Below are positions 41,234-53,072 of a stretch of DNA of 64,000 nt, in pieces. The position numbers and the translations under genes are program-made. A model generated the notes under the pieces. That model had not been told where the DNA came from, made no database searches, and saw only the letters and a program-made list of their open reading frames with translations. The stretch comes from Streptomyces umbrinus (GTDB taxonomy: Bacteria; Actinomycetota; Actinomycetes; Streptomycetales; Streptomycetaceae): the NCBI RefSeq assembly GCF_030817415.1, contig NZ_JAUSZI010000002.1:930001-994000 (forward strand), read 5' to 3'. The first letter of the stretch is position 1. The number at the start of each line of letters is the position of its first letter.

Positions 41234-42748
41234 TCAGGGCTGTGGGCGGCCGACGGCCTGCTGGTAGCGGAACAGGGCGGCGGGGTCGCACCGGCGTTTG
41301 ACGTCGACCAGGCGGTCGTAGTTGGCGCCGTAGTAGGCGTGCCGCCAGTCGCGCAGGTCCGGGTCGGGGAAGTTGACGTAGGCGGCGTCGGTGTTCAGGT
41401 GACGGCGCAGCATGTGGTGGGCGGCGCGGGTCTGTTCCAGCAGGCCGCGCACCTGGGCGGGCGGGGCGGCCGGCTTCCAGTGGGTGCCGATGTCGATCAC
41501 GAAGGCGGCTTCCCGGTGGGGGTAGGCCGTTTCGTCCGGTCGTCGTGTCGCGGTGTCGCCGCCCATGGCGAACAGGGTCACGTAGCCGGTGCTGCGGCCC
41601 GGTCCCGGGCGCCAGTTGCGGGTCCAGTCGGCGATGGCCGCCACGGTGTCGGGGCCGGGCCACTGATGGGGGACGAGGGACTTGGAGGCGTAGGCCTCTT
41701 TCGGACCGGGGGTCTCCATCAGGAAGTCCTGCGCGGACCAGAAGCCGCGTTCCTCGATGACCGCCTGGGCAGGGCGCAGGCGCAGCAGCGGTGCGAACCG
41801 GCGGAGCAGTCCGTCCTCGTCGCCCAGCCGCTGCCCGAGCAGGGCGAGGGCGGCCGTGCCGTCGCCGGCGTGCTTGAAGCCGATGCGTACGTCGAAGTCG
41901 TTGTCGCGGTCCGTGTCGAGGATGTCCCGCAGCTCCTCCAGCACATCGACGGCCACGTGCAGGGGGTAGGTGAGGTGGAAGACGGTGGCGCGCAGCCTGC
42001 CCACGGGTACGGCGGCGAAGGTGAACGCGGTGTTGATGCCGAAGTTGCCGCCTGCTCCGCCGCGGCAGGCCCAGAACAGGTCCGGGTTCTCGTCCTCGGC
42101 CGCGCGGGCGAGGCTGCCGTCGGCCAGTACGAGTCGCGTCTCCGTGAGCCGGTCGCAAGTCAGGCCCCACTTGCGGTCGTTGAAGCCGAGGCCGCCGCCG
42201 AGGGTCAGGCCCGCCACGCCCACCTCGGGGCAACGGCCACCGGGGAAGTACAGGTTCGCGGCGCGGGCGGCGTACACGTCGGAGTTGGTGGCGCCTCCGC
42301 CGAGCCGCAGCTCATGCCCTCGCGGCACGACCTGATTCATCGCGCGCAGGCTGACCACCAGGCCCGGGGTGGTGGAGTAGCCGGCGTAGTTGTGACCGCC
42401 GGAGCGGGGAGCGAGCGGCACTCCGTGTTTCGCGCACCACCGCACCGCCGTCTGTACGTCGCTCTCCGTCGCGCAGGCGAGCACCCCGGCAGGACGCACG
42501 TACGCGTAGCGCTGGTTGTCGGCCGTCGCACGGGCGGCGTACTCCGGCTGCCCCGGTCGGTACAGCCGGGCGGCCGGGCTCAGGCTCCTGGCCAGCTCGC
42601 GCCATGCGCCGGACTCCGCTCCCCCGACGAGGGCCGTCCGGCGGGCGGAGGCGAAGGCCGGGCCGTTTCCGCCACCCAGCGCGATCGCGGCCCCGGCGGC
42701 CGCGACGGCTCCTCCGGTACGCAGGACATCTCGTCGGCCAGTCTCCAC
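41234..42748 (-). CDS. Secreted FAD-binding berberine-bridge-type oxidoreductase
   Basis: The protein has 504 residues. The N-terminus TGRRDVLRTGGAVAAAGAAI is a twin-arginine signal, so the flavoenzyme is exported folded. The FAD loop LAPRSGGHNYAGYS has the His, and FPGGRCPEVGVAGLTLGGGL has the Cys, expected for bicovalent FAD attachment. NPDLFWACRGGAGGNFGINT and the C-terminal HAYYGANYDRLVDVKRRCDP complete the BBE pattern. GTG 42748 follows GAAGGGG; a longer frame to 42892 would hide the signal peptide. It is convergent with the cytoplasmic BBE-type gene, though the two proteins are only distantly alike. Confidence 0.88.
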   Translation of the reverse strand: METGRRDVLRTGGAVAAAGAAIALGGGNGPAFASARRTALVGGAESGAWRELARSLSPAARLYRPGQPEYAARATADNQRYAYVRPAGVLACATESDVQTAVRWCAKHGVPLAPRSGGHNYAGYSTTPGLVVSLRAMNQVVPRGHELRLGGGATNSDVYAARAANLYFPGGRCPEVGVAGLTLGGGLGFNDRKWGLTCDRLTETRLVLADGSLARAAEDENPDLFWACRGGAGGNFGINTAFTFAAVPVGRLRATVFHLTYPLHVAVDVLEELRDILDTDRDNDFDVRIGFKHAGDGTAALALLGQRLGDEDGLLRRFAPLLRLRPAQAVIEERGFWSAQDFLMETPGPKEAYASKSLVPHQWPGPDTVAAIADWTRNWRPGPGRSTGYVTLFAMGGDTATRRPDETAYPHREAAFVIDIGTHWKPAAPPAQVRGLLEQTRAAHHMLRRHLNTDAAYVNFPDPDLRDWRHAYYGANYDRLVDVKRRCDPAALFRYQQAVGRPQP

Positions 42749-42978
42749 AGGTACGCCCCTTCGCACTTGGTGTCCGGATGCCGGAGGCGTGGGAATCGTG
42801 CACGTGCTCTGCGCAAGATCCCCAGCCCAGGCAGGGCTCACGATGGAGAAGGACGGAGTGGGGTGCGGGTTCTGACACCCCGGGACAGACAAGCTTCATG
42901 CGAACGGGCCACGCACGATCAAGGCCCGACCCCTGGGGCCGGGTACGTACCCGGGCCTGCGTGCGCCCCCGGTGACGG

Positions 42979-43422
42979 TCAGGCGTCCTCCGGGCGCTCG
43001 CCCGGTTCCCACGCCGCGGGGCCGGCTCCCGCGGCTATGCGGCGGTAGGCGGCGCGGGCATGGACGAGGCGAGCGACCGCCGTGCCGATGAGAGCCGCCG
43101 CGAGCAGACAGCTGAGCCAGAACGTGTCGCGGTGTCCGGCCCAGCTGAGGGTGCCCAGGGGCGGGATGGCGAAGGCGTTGAGGAACAGCCAGCACAGCGC
43201 GGCCGTACCGGGAGCCGCGGTGAAGCGTGAGCGCCCGCCCAGCAGTGCGGCCAGCAGGGACAGCGCCGCCAGCGCGAGCGCGGGCCGGTCGGGACCGACG
43301 AGGGCGTTGAGGGTGGCCACCAGCAACAGGGCACCGCCGAAAGCCGCGGCCCACACCAGCGGGGTCGCGACCGGCCGAGGGACGGGCCTTGCCCCGGCGC
43401 TGAGAAACACCCACTCGATCAC
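42979..43422 (-). CDS. Small membrane protein of unknown function
   Basis: The 147-residue protein has four hydrophobic segments (PLVWAAAFGGALLLVATLNA, LALAALSLLAALLGG, LCWLFLNAFAIPPLG, WLSCLLAAALIGTAVARL) and a charged cytoplasmic tail ending WEPGERPEDA. It resembles the membrane part of DUF4118-type sensor proteins in layout, but lacks any catalytic domain. GTG 43422 has GAAGGAA upstream. It lies 182 bp downstream of the CadD-like transporter gene on the same strand. Confidence 0.62.
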   Translation of the reverse strand: MIEWVFLSAGARPVPRPVATPLVWAAAFGGALLLVATLNALVGPDRPALALAALSLLAALLGGRSRFTAAPGTAALCWLFLNAFAIPPLGTLSWAGHRDTFWLSCLLAAALIGTAVARLVHARAAYRRIAAGAGPAAWEPGERPEDA

Positions 43423-43604
43423 GCTGACGGTTCCTTCCGGTCCTCCCGGGCGCCGACGGAGAGATGCACCGACCGTCCCATGGCCGTAGCGGGCGGCCCC
43501 AGGAAGGGGATTCTCCCACTCGGTCCTCGACGGCACTCCCGTTGGCCGATTCCGGGCGCTCATCTGGGACCAGAGCCTCCGAAACCGGGCTCGGACAGGC
43601 CGGG

Positions 43605-44204
43605 TCAGAGCCCGAAGGCGCCACCCTCGATGAGGATGAGCAGGCCGATGGCGATGAGGACGACGGGCAGCAGGACGTGGCCCCAGCGGGCGAGCGCCTT
43701 GGCGACGACCGGACGGGCGGCGAAGAACCTGCCCGCGAAGCACCACACGGCAACCAGGATCAGGAACACCGCGGCGTACACGCTCATCCCGCCGATGCCG
43801 GCGGTGGCGAACACGGGAACGTAGACGCCGATGTTGTCCCCGCCGTTGGCGAAGGTCACGGCGGCCACCGCCACGGAGGTCGGTCCGCCCGCCTGTTCCC
43901 GGTCCTCGTCGTCGCCGTCCTCACCACGGTTTTTCCATGCCTGCCGGGCCGCCTTGAGGCCAAGGGCGAGGGGCAGGAGACCGAGGTACGGGACGACCGG
44001 CTCGGGCAGGAAGGTGGCACCCAGCGCGGCGGCCACGGCCACGGCCAGGATCGCGGCGAACCCGAGGTACTGGCCCAGCACGATCCTGCGGTTGGACCCG
44101 CGGTGCCCGGCGCCCTGGGCGAAGAACAGCGCCAGGATCAGGATGTCGTCGATGTTGGTGACGGCGAACAGTCCGACTGCCTGCCCGATGATGCCCAGGT
44201 CCAC
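43605..44204 (-). CDS. CadD-family cadmium-resistance-type transporter
   Basis: The 199-residue membrane protein has five or six helices with the CadD signatures: GLFAVTNIDDILILALFFAQ near 12-31 and the paired VTFANGGDNIGVYVPVFA near 118-135. The acidic D-D and N-x-G-D-N motifs lie within membrane helices, as in LysE/CadD-type exporters, and probably bind the cation. A loop rich in Asp and Glu (NRGEDGDDEDREQAG) separates the two halves. Family members give cadmium resistance or act as quaternary-ammonium transporters. GTG 44204 is chosen as start since it gives the family N-terminus; the frame extends to 44273. No metal-responsive regulator is adjacent. Confidence 0.82.
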   Translation of the reverse strand: MDLGIIGQAVGLFAVTNIDDILILALFFAQGAGHRGSNRRIVLGQYLGFAAILAVAVAAALGATFLPEPVVPYLGLLPLALGLKAARQAWKNRGEDGDDEDREQAGGPTSVAVAAVTFANGGDNIGVYVPVFATAGIGGMSVYAAVFLILVAVWCFAGRFFAARPVVAKALARWGHVLLPVVLIAIGLLILIEGGAFGL

Positions 44205-44301
44205 GAACCAGCCCGCCCTACTCGCACGACAGAAGCTGGACGACCCTACGCGGAACCGTGCAAAGAGCGGCACCGGGAGCCGGCCGCCGTGCGCACACCC
44301 C

Positions 44302-45024
44302 TCACAGCTCCGCGAATGCCCTCGCGCAGTACACCGGACCGCCGCCCAGCCCGGCCACGTTCAGGATCGACTCCTCCGTCAGCTGGGTGTCGTCCTTGCG
44401 CGGACAGTTGTTGTCCAGGTCCGGTTCGCCGATGACCTTGACGTCGGGCAGCACCTCCCCTTCGCAGGGGACCTCCTCGTACTTGTCACCCGTGTCCGAA
44501 GCCTCCAGGCAGTCACCGACGCGGATCTCCATACCGCCTTGGCCCGGTTCGCCGGGGTGCGGGGCCTTGAGGTTGCGTACGCAGGCATAGCCCACACCGG
44601 CCACGTACTTGAGGTAGTCACGCGAGCCCGCGACCTCCCATCCGGGATCGCCGCTGATGCCCAGCACGTCGTCCGTGGAGTCGGAACAGTCGATGTAGGT
44701 GTACACGGTCGTCTTCTTCTCGACGCGCTTGAGGACCTTGCCGATGGCGTCGGGGTCGTCGCAGGGCATCTCCACGGCATGACCCTGCTCGTCACCCCTC
44801 GGGGGCCCGTAGCAGTCACCCTTGGCCATCAGCACGTTGTCGTCGTTGTCGTAGTACGCCGGCTTGGACGGGCTGCTCGACGGGGTCCCGACCGAGGCCG
44901 GGGCCGACACGGTCGGTGGCGCCGACGATCCACTCGCTTCGTCGTCGCCGTCCGAGCAGCCGGTCGCCCACACCACCAGTGCACCCAGTACGGCGGCAGC
45001 TCGTAGGACACGCCCGTTTCGCAT
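44302..45024 (-). CDS. Lipoprotein of unknown function
   Basis: The 240-residue protein has a lipoprotein signal (RVLRAAAVLGALVVWATGCS; lipid Cys at 23), a disordered Ser/Pro/Thr stretch (ASGSSAPPTVSAPASVGTPS) and a mature part with eight cysteines in KGDCYGPP, MPCDDPD, IDCSDST, YACVRN, VGDCLEA, VPCEGE, NNCPRK, YCARAF. The alternation of GDC and PC units (KGDCYG...MPCDDP; VGDCLE...VPCEGE) suggests two copies of a small disulfide-rich module of the type seen in the extracellular parts of Streptomyces membrane proteins. ATG 45024 has a GGGGGG run upstream. It is divergent from the receptor kinase gene and could act at the same cell face. Confidence 0.72.
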   Translation of the reverse strand: MRNGRVLRAAAVLGALVVWATGCSDGDDEASGSSAPPTVSAPASVGTPSSSPSKPAYYDNDDNVLMAKGDCYGPPRGDEQGHAVEMPCDDPDAIGKVLKRVEKKTTVYTYIDCSDSTDDVLGISGDPGWEVAGSRDYLKYVAGVGYACVRNLKAPHPGEPGQGGMEIRVGDCLEASDTGDKYEEVPCEGEVLPDVKVIGEPDLDNNCPRKDDTQLTEESILNVAGLGGGPVYCARAFAEL

Positions 45025-45172
45025 CTCAAGGCCCCCCTGCCTCGGCGTCGCGGCAAGCATGAGACGAACGCATCGGTCACGCAAGCCCCCGCACCTCACC
45101 CGGGAACCGCTCAACTCCCCTTGTGCGTAGGTACATTGAGACCGCTGATTCCTTGAGCGAGTGGGGGCGGGG

Positions 45173-48011
<2,839 letters not shown>

Positions 48012-48034
<23 letters not shown>

Positions 48035-49040
48035 CGGCCGTCGCCGCATGTGTCTTCCGGTAGGCGGTCGGGGTCACTCCCACCTCTCGTCGGAAGATGT
48101 TGCGGAAATTCGCGGCCGTGCCGAACCCCGCCGCTCCGGCGATCCTCTCCACAGACCAGTCGGAGGATTCGAGGAGTCGGCGCGCGCCGAGGATCCTCTG
48201 CCGGGCGACCCAGTGCATGGGCGGCATACCTGTCTCGCGCACGAAGTGGCGAATGAAGGTTCTCCGCGAGAGCCGGCTGTGGTCCGCCATCCGCTGCACG
48301 GTGATCGCGGATCCAATGTTCTCGATCACCCATTCCCGGGTCGCCTGAAGGCCGGCGCGCGGAGGGGGCGAACCGTCCACGTACTGTGGCTCGTTCGCAC
48401 TGCGGGCAGTGGAGAGGACGACGTCCTTCGCCACGTCCTCGGCGACTGTCGTTCCGAAATCGCTCTGGATGACGTGGAGACATGCGTCGATTCCCGATCC
48501 CGCACCCGCGGACGTGAGAACTGCCCCGTCCTCGACGAACAGCCGGTTCTCGGCGACCTCGACTCCGGGATACGTCGTCCGAAGTCGGTCGGTGTACTGC
48601 CAGTGCGTCGTCGCCGTCTTCCCATCAAGCATTCCAGTGGCCGCGAGCGCGAAAACACCCGTGCAGACGGCGACTGTCCGGGCGCCCCGCTCGCCCGCGA
48701 GCCGCACTGCCTTCAGATAGCCCTCCGGGATGGGGAGACTCGGGTTCTCATAGCCCGGGACCACGACGATATCGGCATACTCCACATCTGAGAGCGAGTG
48801 GGTCGGCCTGATGTCCGCGGCCACATCGATGCGCGATGGGCCGTCGCTCGAATCGTCGACCGCGTCGAGATTCCGGTCGCCGCACACGAAGACTTGATAA
48901 CCCGGGTGCTGACCAAACACATGCGCCGGGATGCTGACGTCCAGTGAATACGCTCGCGGCATCGCAAGGATCGCGACAATGGTCCGGTCGTCTCCGGATC
49001 GCAACTGCGCCCCCTGATCTCCGTGCCCCCTACTGCCCAC
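48012..49040 (-). CDS. GlxA-type transcriptional regulator (DJ-1/PfpI domain plus AraC HTH)
   Basis: This 342-residue protein has an N-terminal DJ-1/PfpI-like amidotransferase fold (TIVAILAMPRAYSLDVSIPA, ADIVVVPGYENPSL, ARTVAVCTGVFALAATGMLD with the elbow Cys) and a C-terminal AraC domain (ITVQRMADHSRLSRRTFIRH and SVERIAGAAGFGTAANFRNI). GlxA-type proteins respond to small metabolites and activate a nearby gene; here the divergent Rid-family gene is the likely target. The start is uncertain: GTG 49040 gives the longest protein, while TTG 49004 has a better GGGGG ribosome site. Its 3' end overlaps the end of the kinase gene on the opposite strand. Codon usage is a little less GC-biased than in the neighbours, which could mean transfer. 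Confidence 0.83.
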
Positions 49041-49192
49041 CCACCTCTCTCCAGGCTAGCTCACGGGCTCGGCATCGGGCCCGGCCTGCGGTTCCGGCAC
49101 GATCCTTGCTGAAAGTGGCACGGCTGCTTCTGTTCCATCTCAACCTGGCCCCATACCGTTCTTGGGAACTCACTTTTCGCGATCGGAGCGAT

Positions 49193-49630
49193 ATGAGCAG
49201 GGCAGACGCAGATCAGGTCGAAAGCTTCGGAGTCCCCTGGGAAGAAAGCTACGGGTACGTTCAGGCGGTAAAGCGCGGCGATACCATTTACCTCTCCGGC
49301 CAGGTGGCACACGACGGGACGGAACTCGTCGCCCCCGCTCCGGTGAATGAGGACGGGCTGGTCACCGACTTTTCCAACATGGGTGAGCAGTTGCGCCAGT
49401 GCTATGCCAACGCGGCAGAATTGCTGAAGCGTTTCGACGCGTCGCTGGACGACGTCGTCGACGAAGTCCTCTACGTGGTCGATGCCGATGCGGGTGACGC
49501 TGCGGCGGGGCCGGTGCGCAAGGAAGCCTACGGACGGCCGGACCCCCAGGTGGCAAGCACCATGATCGGCACCCCCCGATTGGCCTTCCCCGAGCTACTG
49601 GTCGAGGTGAAGTTCGTGGCGCGAGTCTGA
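49193..49630 (+). CDS. Rid (YjgF/YER057c/UK114) family protein
   Basis: The 145-residue protein shows the Rid trimer fold: SYGYVQAVKRGDTIYLSGQV near 20-39, MGEQLRQCYANAAELLKRFD near 62-81, DDVVDEVLYVVDAD, and a C-terminal PELLVEVKFVARV. The Arg that binds the substrate carboxylate in RidA (before the segment ending LVEI) is not found in the equivalent position: the sequence is QVASTMIGTPRLAFPE. The protein is thus probably not a 2-aminoacrylate deaminase but of another Rid subgroup. ATG 49193 follows CGGAG. It is divergent from the GlxA-type regulator, which probably controls it, and is convergent with the response regulator gene. Confidence 0.83.
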   Translation: MSRADADQVESFGVPWEESYGYVQAVKRGDTIYLSGQVAHDGTELVAPAPVNEDGLVTDFSNMGEQLRQCYANAAELLKRFDASLDDVVDEVLYVVDADAGDAAAGPVRKEAYGRPDPQVASTMIGTPRLAFPELLVEVKFVARV

Positions 49631-49670
49631 CGGGCCGGTCGGGCCGTGACGCGTGCGCGGCGCCGGGCCT

Positions 49671-50354
49671 TCACAGGTGGGCGCCCGGGGGGTTCGGGCG
49701 GGCGAGGCCGAGGTCGTACGCCAGGATCGTGACCTGTACGCGGTCGCGCAGCCCGAGTTTGCGCAGCAGCGCGTTGACGTGGGACTTCACGGTGCCGACG
49801 GTGATGCCGAGTTCTTCGGCGATCTCCGAGTTGTTGAGCCCGGACGCGACCAGGGTGAGGACGTTTCGTTGGCTGCCGGTCAGGCTGTCCAGCTCGCGGG
49901 GGCCGGGGTCGGCACGGGTCCCGGTGCCCGCCCCGGACGCGTAGTGGCCGATGAGCCGCCGTGTCGCGGACGGGGCGAGCACGCTCTCGCCCGTGGCCAC
50001 CACCCGGATGCCGTGCAGTAGTTCGGCGGGATGCACGTCCTTGAGCAGGAATCCGGAGGCACCCGCGCGCAGCGCGTCGAAGACGTACGCGTCGAGGTCG
50101 AAGGTGGTCAACACGAGGACGCGGGGCGCGTCCTGGCGGCCGGTGATGATCCGGGTGGCAGCGATGCCGTCCAGTTCGGGCATCCGGACGTCCATGACGA
50201 CCACGTCGGGCGCCAGTTCTTCGGCGAGGCGTACCGCGGCGGCGCCGTCGGCGGCCTCGCCGACGACCGTCATGTCCTCCTCGGCGTCGATCATGGCGGC
50301 GAACCCCGCCCGTACGACGCCTTGGTCGTCGACGACCAGCACTCTGAGACTCAT
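49671..50354 (-). CDS. NarL/LuxR-family response regulator
   Basis: The 227-residue protein has a receiver domain (MSLRVLVVDDQGVVRAGFAA with the acidic pair, phospho-acceptor Asp in PDVVVMDVRMPELDG near residue 55, and Lys in GFLLKDVHPAEL) and a LuxR HTH (LTGSQRNVLTLVASGLNNSE, ELGITVGTVKSHVNALLRKL). All phosphorelay residues are present. Its ATG overlaps the stop of the histidine kinase gene (ATGA), so the two are translationally coupled and form one two-component system. The target genes are unknown; no nearby candidate has an obvious binding site. Confidence 0.93.
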   Translation of the reverse strand: MSLRVLVVDDQGVVRAGFAAMIDAEEDMTVVGEAADGAAAVRLAEELAPDVVVMDVRMPELDGIAATRIITGRQDAPRVLVLTTFDLDAYVFDALRAGASGFLLKDVHPAELLHGIRVVATGESVLAPSATRRLIGHYASGAGTGTRADPGPRELDSLTGSQRNVLTLVASGLNNSEIAEELGITVGTVKSHVNALLRKLGLRDRVQVTILAYDLGLARPNPPGAHL

Positions 50355-52744
50355 CGCTCCCCTTCTTCGTGGCTCTGCTCTTCGTGGCTCTGCTCCGGAA
50401 CGAGTGGCAGCCGGAGGCGGAGCGTGTTCGGCGCATCGGTGGTCAGGGTGCCGCCGAGCGCCGCGACCCTCGCCACCAGCCGTTCCCGTACGGCGGGCCG
50501 GGCAGCGCGAGGTACCCCGGTGGCCGTGAGCGTCAACGTACCGTCGTCCGCGTCGAGTCCGAGCACCGCAGGCTCATCCCCGCCGGCGGCCAGCATGATC
50601 TCGGCGGCATGGTAGGCGGCCAGGTCCACCACGGTGGGCAATCGCTCCGGCACGCGATCGGTCAGCCGTATCTCGACGTCGCGGCCGGTGGCCCGGCTCT
50701 GGTGGGCGAGCAGGTCGAGGGCCTGAAGGGTTGGCTGCGGCCTTAGTTCGGGCTCCGCCTCACCTCCTCGGACCGTGTCGAGCAGGGCGCGCATCGCGGC
50801 CAGGGCCTCGCGGGCTCGTTCGGCGGTCGTGTCGAGGCGGCCCGCCTCCGCCTCCGCGACCATTCCGGCGGTGCGCGCCAGCACTGTGGTCTCCAGCCCG
50901 GCGGCGATCCGGCGGCGCTCGGCCCACGCGTCCCGGACGGCCTCCTCGGTCCAGGTGGCGAGGCGATCGTCCCGGGTGCCACGGGCGACCCGGTCGCGCC
51001 GCCCGCGCAGAGTTCCGGCCCGGCGGGCGGCGCCGACCACCAGGGATGCCCCGGACGTCGCCGAGGCGGCGACCGCCCAGGCGGGGATGGTCGTGCCCCG
51101 GTCCAGGACGGCGGCGGTCGCGGCCGCCGCGTGCACCACCACGGCCGCTACCGGGAGGGCCGACAGGGCCGTCAGGATTGCGCGCCGACGGATTTCGGCA
51201 GAGGACGAACCGGCAGCGGGGTGTGTCTCGTCCGAGGCAGCGGCAGCGGTACGGGCCCCGTCCGCGGCCAGCGCCGCGCAGGTGGCGAGCATGCTCAGCG
51301 CCGGTGGCAGGAGGACCGGACCGGTGTACTCGCCGGTGGCCATCGCCAGCGGCCAGAGCAGGGCCAGACCGAGCAGGACGCCCTGGGCGGCGCGGGGCGC
51401 CCGGCGCAGCCACAGCAGCGCGACCGCCTGTGCCGCGGCGAGCAACGCGAAGAGGACCCCCGCGGACACGTGCGAGCTGCTCGACGCGGTCTCCGTCCGG
51501 ACGACCAGCACCGGGAGCAGCGGCTGCACGCACAGGCCGACGGCTGCCGTCACCTGCGCCAGGCGGTAGCTCCACGGAGCCGACCTCTCCACCGGGGCGG
51601 CGGTCCGGCCGGGCAGCACCGCGCGCACCTCCCAACCGCCGTCCGCCGTCGGACCGCTGGTCAGCGTGCCGCCCGCCTCCCGTGCCCGGGAACGCAGGAA
51701 GCCCTGGCCGCGTCCGCCGCCGAGGCCCGCACCGTGTGCCGCCGAACCGGCCGGCGGTGCCGCGCTCGTGACCACGACGTCCGTGCGCGTGTCGCCGTAC
51801 CGGCACAGCACCCTCGTCTGCGCACCGGGAGCGTGCCGGGCCACGTTGGTCAGCGCCTCGCGCACGATGCCGTACGCCGCGTCCGCCACGGCGCCGTCCG
51901 GCAGAGGGTCGATCTCGCAGTCGACCTCCTGGTCCAGCCGGCGGAACCCCGCGACCAGGCCCCGCAGCCGTTCCTCCGGCGACGGCAGGTCCTCCCGCGA
52001 GGGCGCCGGCGCCCGCACCGCGCCGAGTGCCCGGGTGACCTCGCGGCCGGTCTCGGCCGCGAACTCCAGTGCCTCGTCGGCCATTTCGGGGCGACGGTCC
52101 CGCAGCCCGAGCGCCGCCCCCGCCGTGACCACCACGGCCGTCAGATGGTGGGCGCTGACGTCGTGCAACTCCCTTTCCATACGGCGCCGTTCGACCGCCG
52201 GAAGGCGGTGCCGCTCTGTCTCGGCTCGACTCAGCAGTTGTTCGGCCGTTCGCCGGGCGCGACGGGCCCTGCGTACGAGGAGGCCCGCGCCGCACGCGAC
52301 GGCGTACAGCAGAGCCGTCAGGACGAGGTCGAGTCCGTTCCGGTCGCTGAGGCCGTGCAGGGTGAGGCCGTACAGCAGTTGCCAGACGGCGAGCGTCACC
52401 ACGCACAACACGGTGGTGAAGGTGTCTCGTTCGGTCGCCACGGTGAACAGGGCCAGCGCGACACCCGCGGTTCCGAACAGCGCCGTCGCCCCGGTGGGCA
52501 GCGGACCGGCGCCCACCGCACAGGCGGCGGCGACCACAAGGAGGGTGACGACCGGGCCGGTACGGCGGAGAGCGAGGGCGGCCGTCACCAGTCCGGCGAC
52601 CAGGGCCGCCAGGAGAAGGGAGGACGAGGGCGGGACGGCTCCGCGCACCAGTGCCGCCCCGGGCCACACCACGGCCTGGGCGCAGAGCAGCAGGACCGGG
52701 AGCAGCCGGTCGTCGGTGTCGATGTCGATGTCGGTTCGGTTCAT
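50351..52744 (-). CDS. Tandemly duplicated sensor histidine kinase with degenerate second half
   Basis: This 797-residue protein is about twice the usual NarL-type kinase. Module 1: membrane helices (about 15-155), a HisKA_3 box RRMERELHDVSAHHLTAVVV with phospho-acceptor His194 and a HATPase part with N-box REALTNVARHAP and G-box GGGRGQGFLRSRAREAGGTL. Module 2: a new set of helices (about 395-600), then an aligned but damaged dimerisation box, ERRRIAAGLETTVLARTAGM, where the His is lost, and a remnant ATPase (AYHAAEIMLAAGGDEPAVLG) without a clear N- or G-box. Module 2 may act as a regulatory pseudokinase. The C-terminus holds an EQSHE-EQSHE duplication from a 15-bp tandem repeat (50358-50393). 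It overlaps the response regulator start by 4 bp. Confidence 0.85.
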   Translation of the reverse strand: MNRTDIDIDTDDRLLPVLLLCAQAVVWPGAALVRGAVPPSSSLLLAALVAGLVTAALALRRTGPVVTLLVVAAACAVGAGPLPTGATALFGTAGVALALFTVATERDTFTTVLCVVTLAVWQLLYGLTLHGLSDRNGLDLVLTALLYAVACGAGLLVRRARRARRTAEQLLSRAETERHRLPAVERRRMERELHDVSAHHLTAVVVTAGAALGLRDRRPEMADEALEFAAETGREVTRALGAVRAPAPSREDLPSPEERLRGLVAGFRRLDQEVDCEIDPLPDGAVADAAYGIVREALTNVARHAPGAQTRVLCRYGDTRTDVVVTSAAPPAGSAAHGAGLGGGRGQGFLRSRAREAGGTLTSGPTADGGWEVRAVLPGRTAAPVERSAPWSYRLAQVTAAVGLCVQPLLPVLVVRTETASSSSHVSAGVLFALLAAAQAVALLWLRRAPRAAQGVLLGLALLWPLAMATGEYTGPVLLPPALSMLATCAALAADGARTAAAASDETHPAAGSSSAEIRRRAILTALSALPVAAVVVHAAAATAAVLDRGTTIPAWAVAASATSGASLVVGAARRAGTLRGRRDRVARGTRDDRLATWTEEAVRDAWAERRRIAAGLETTVLARTAGMVAEAEAGRLDTTAERAREALAAMRALLDTVRGGEAEPELRPQPTLQALDLLAHQSRATGRDVEIRLTDRVPERLPTVVDLAAYHAAEIMLAAGGDEPAVLGLDADDGTLTLTATGVPRAARPAVRERLVARVAALGGTLTTDAPNTLRLRLPLVPEQSHEEQSHEEGER

Positions 52745-53072
52745 GGCGGATCAAGGCTATGGCCGCAGGTGAGCGGCCCGGCTCCGGCTGAAGTCGGATT
52801 TCGTTCTCTTACCTGGGTTGCAGATGCGGTGGCGCCGGGATGACGGACGGCCGGTGGACTGCCCGGGAGCGTTCCTCTATCTCCGGTTCGAGACGGCAAT
52901 CATCCCTCAGCGCGAGGACCGCGCATTGTCTCGCGCCATAAGCTCGATCCCATCGAGAAGGCGATCGACCAGCGGTTCGCCTACTTTCCTCGAATCGCCA
53001 TTATGTGCACGCTTTCCGTGTCTTTCCGCAGGTGAAAACATCTGCTCCGAAACGAATTCAGGGGGATCTCCC
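52745..53072. other. 328-bp divergent region between the kinase and DUF5707 genes
   Basis: No gene is visible. The right part is less GC-rich (for example CGCCTACTTTCCTCGAATCG and CATTATGTGCACGCTTTCC) and should contain the DUF5707 promoter; AGGGGGAT just before 53073 is its ribosome site. I found no convincing operator or hairpin. Confidence 0.4.

Noticed and set aside
38821..42748. Biosynthetic gene cluster for an antibiotic, suggested by ABM domains and BBE-type oxidases
   Set aside because: There is no PKS, NRPS, terpene synthase or other core enzyme in the window; domain names alone do not justify it.
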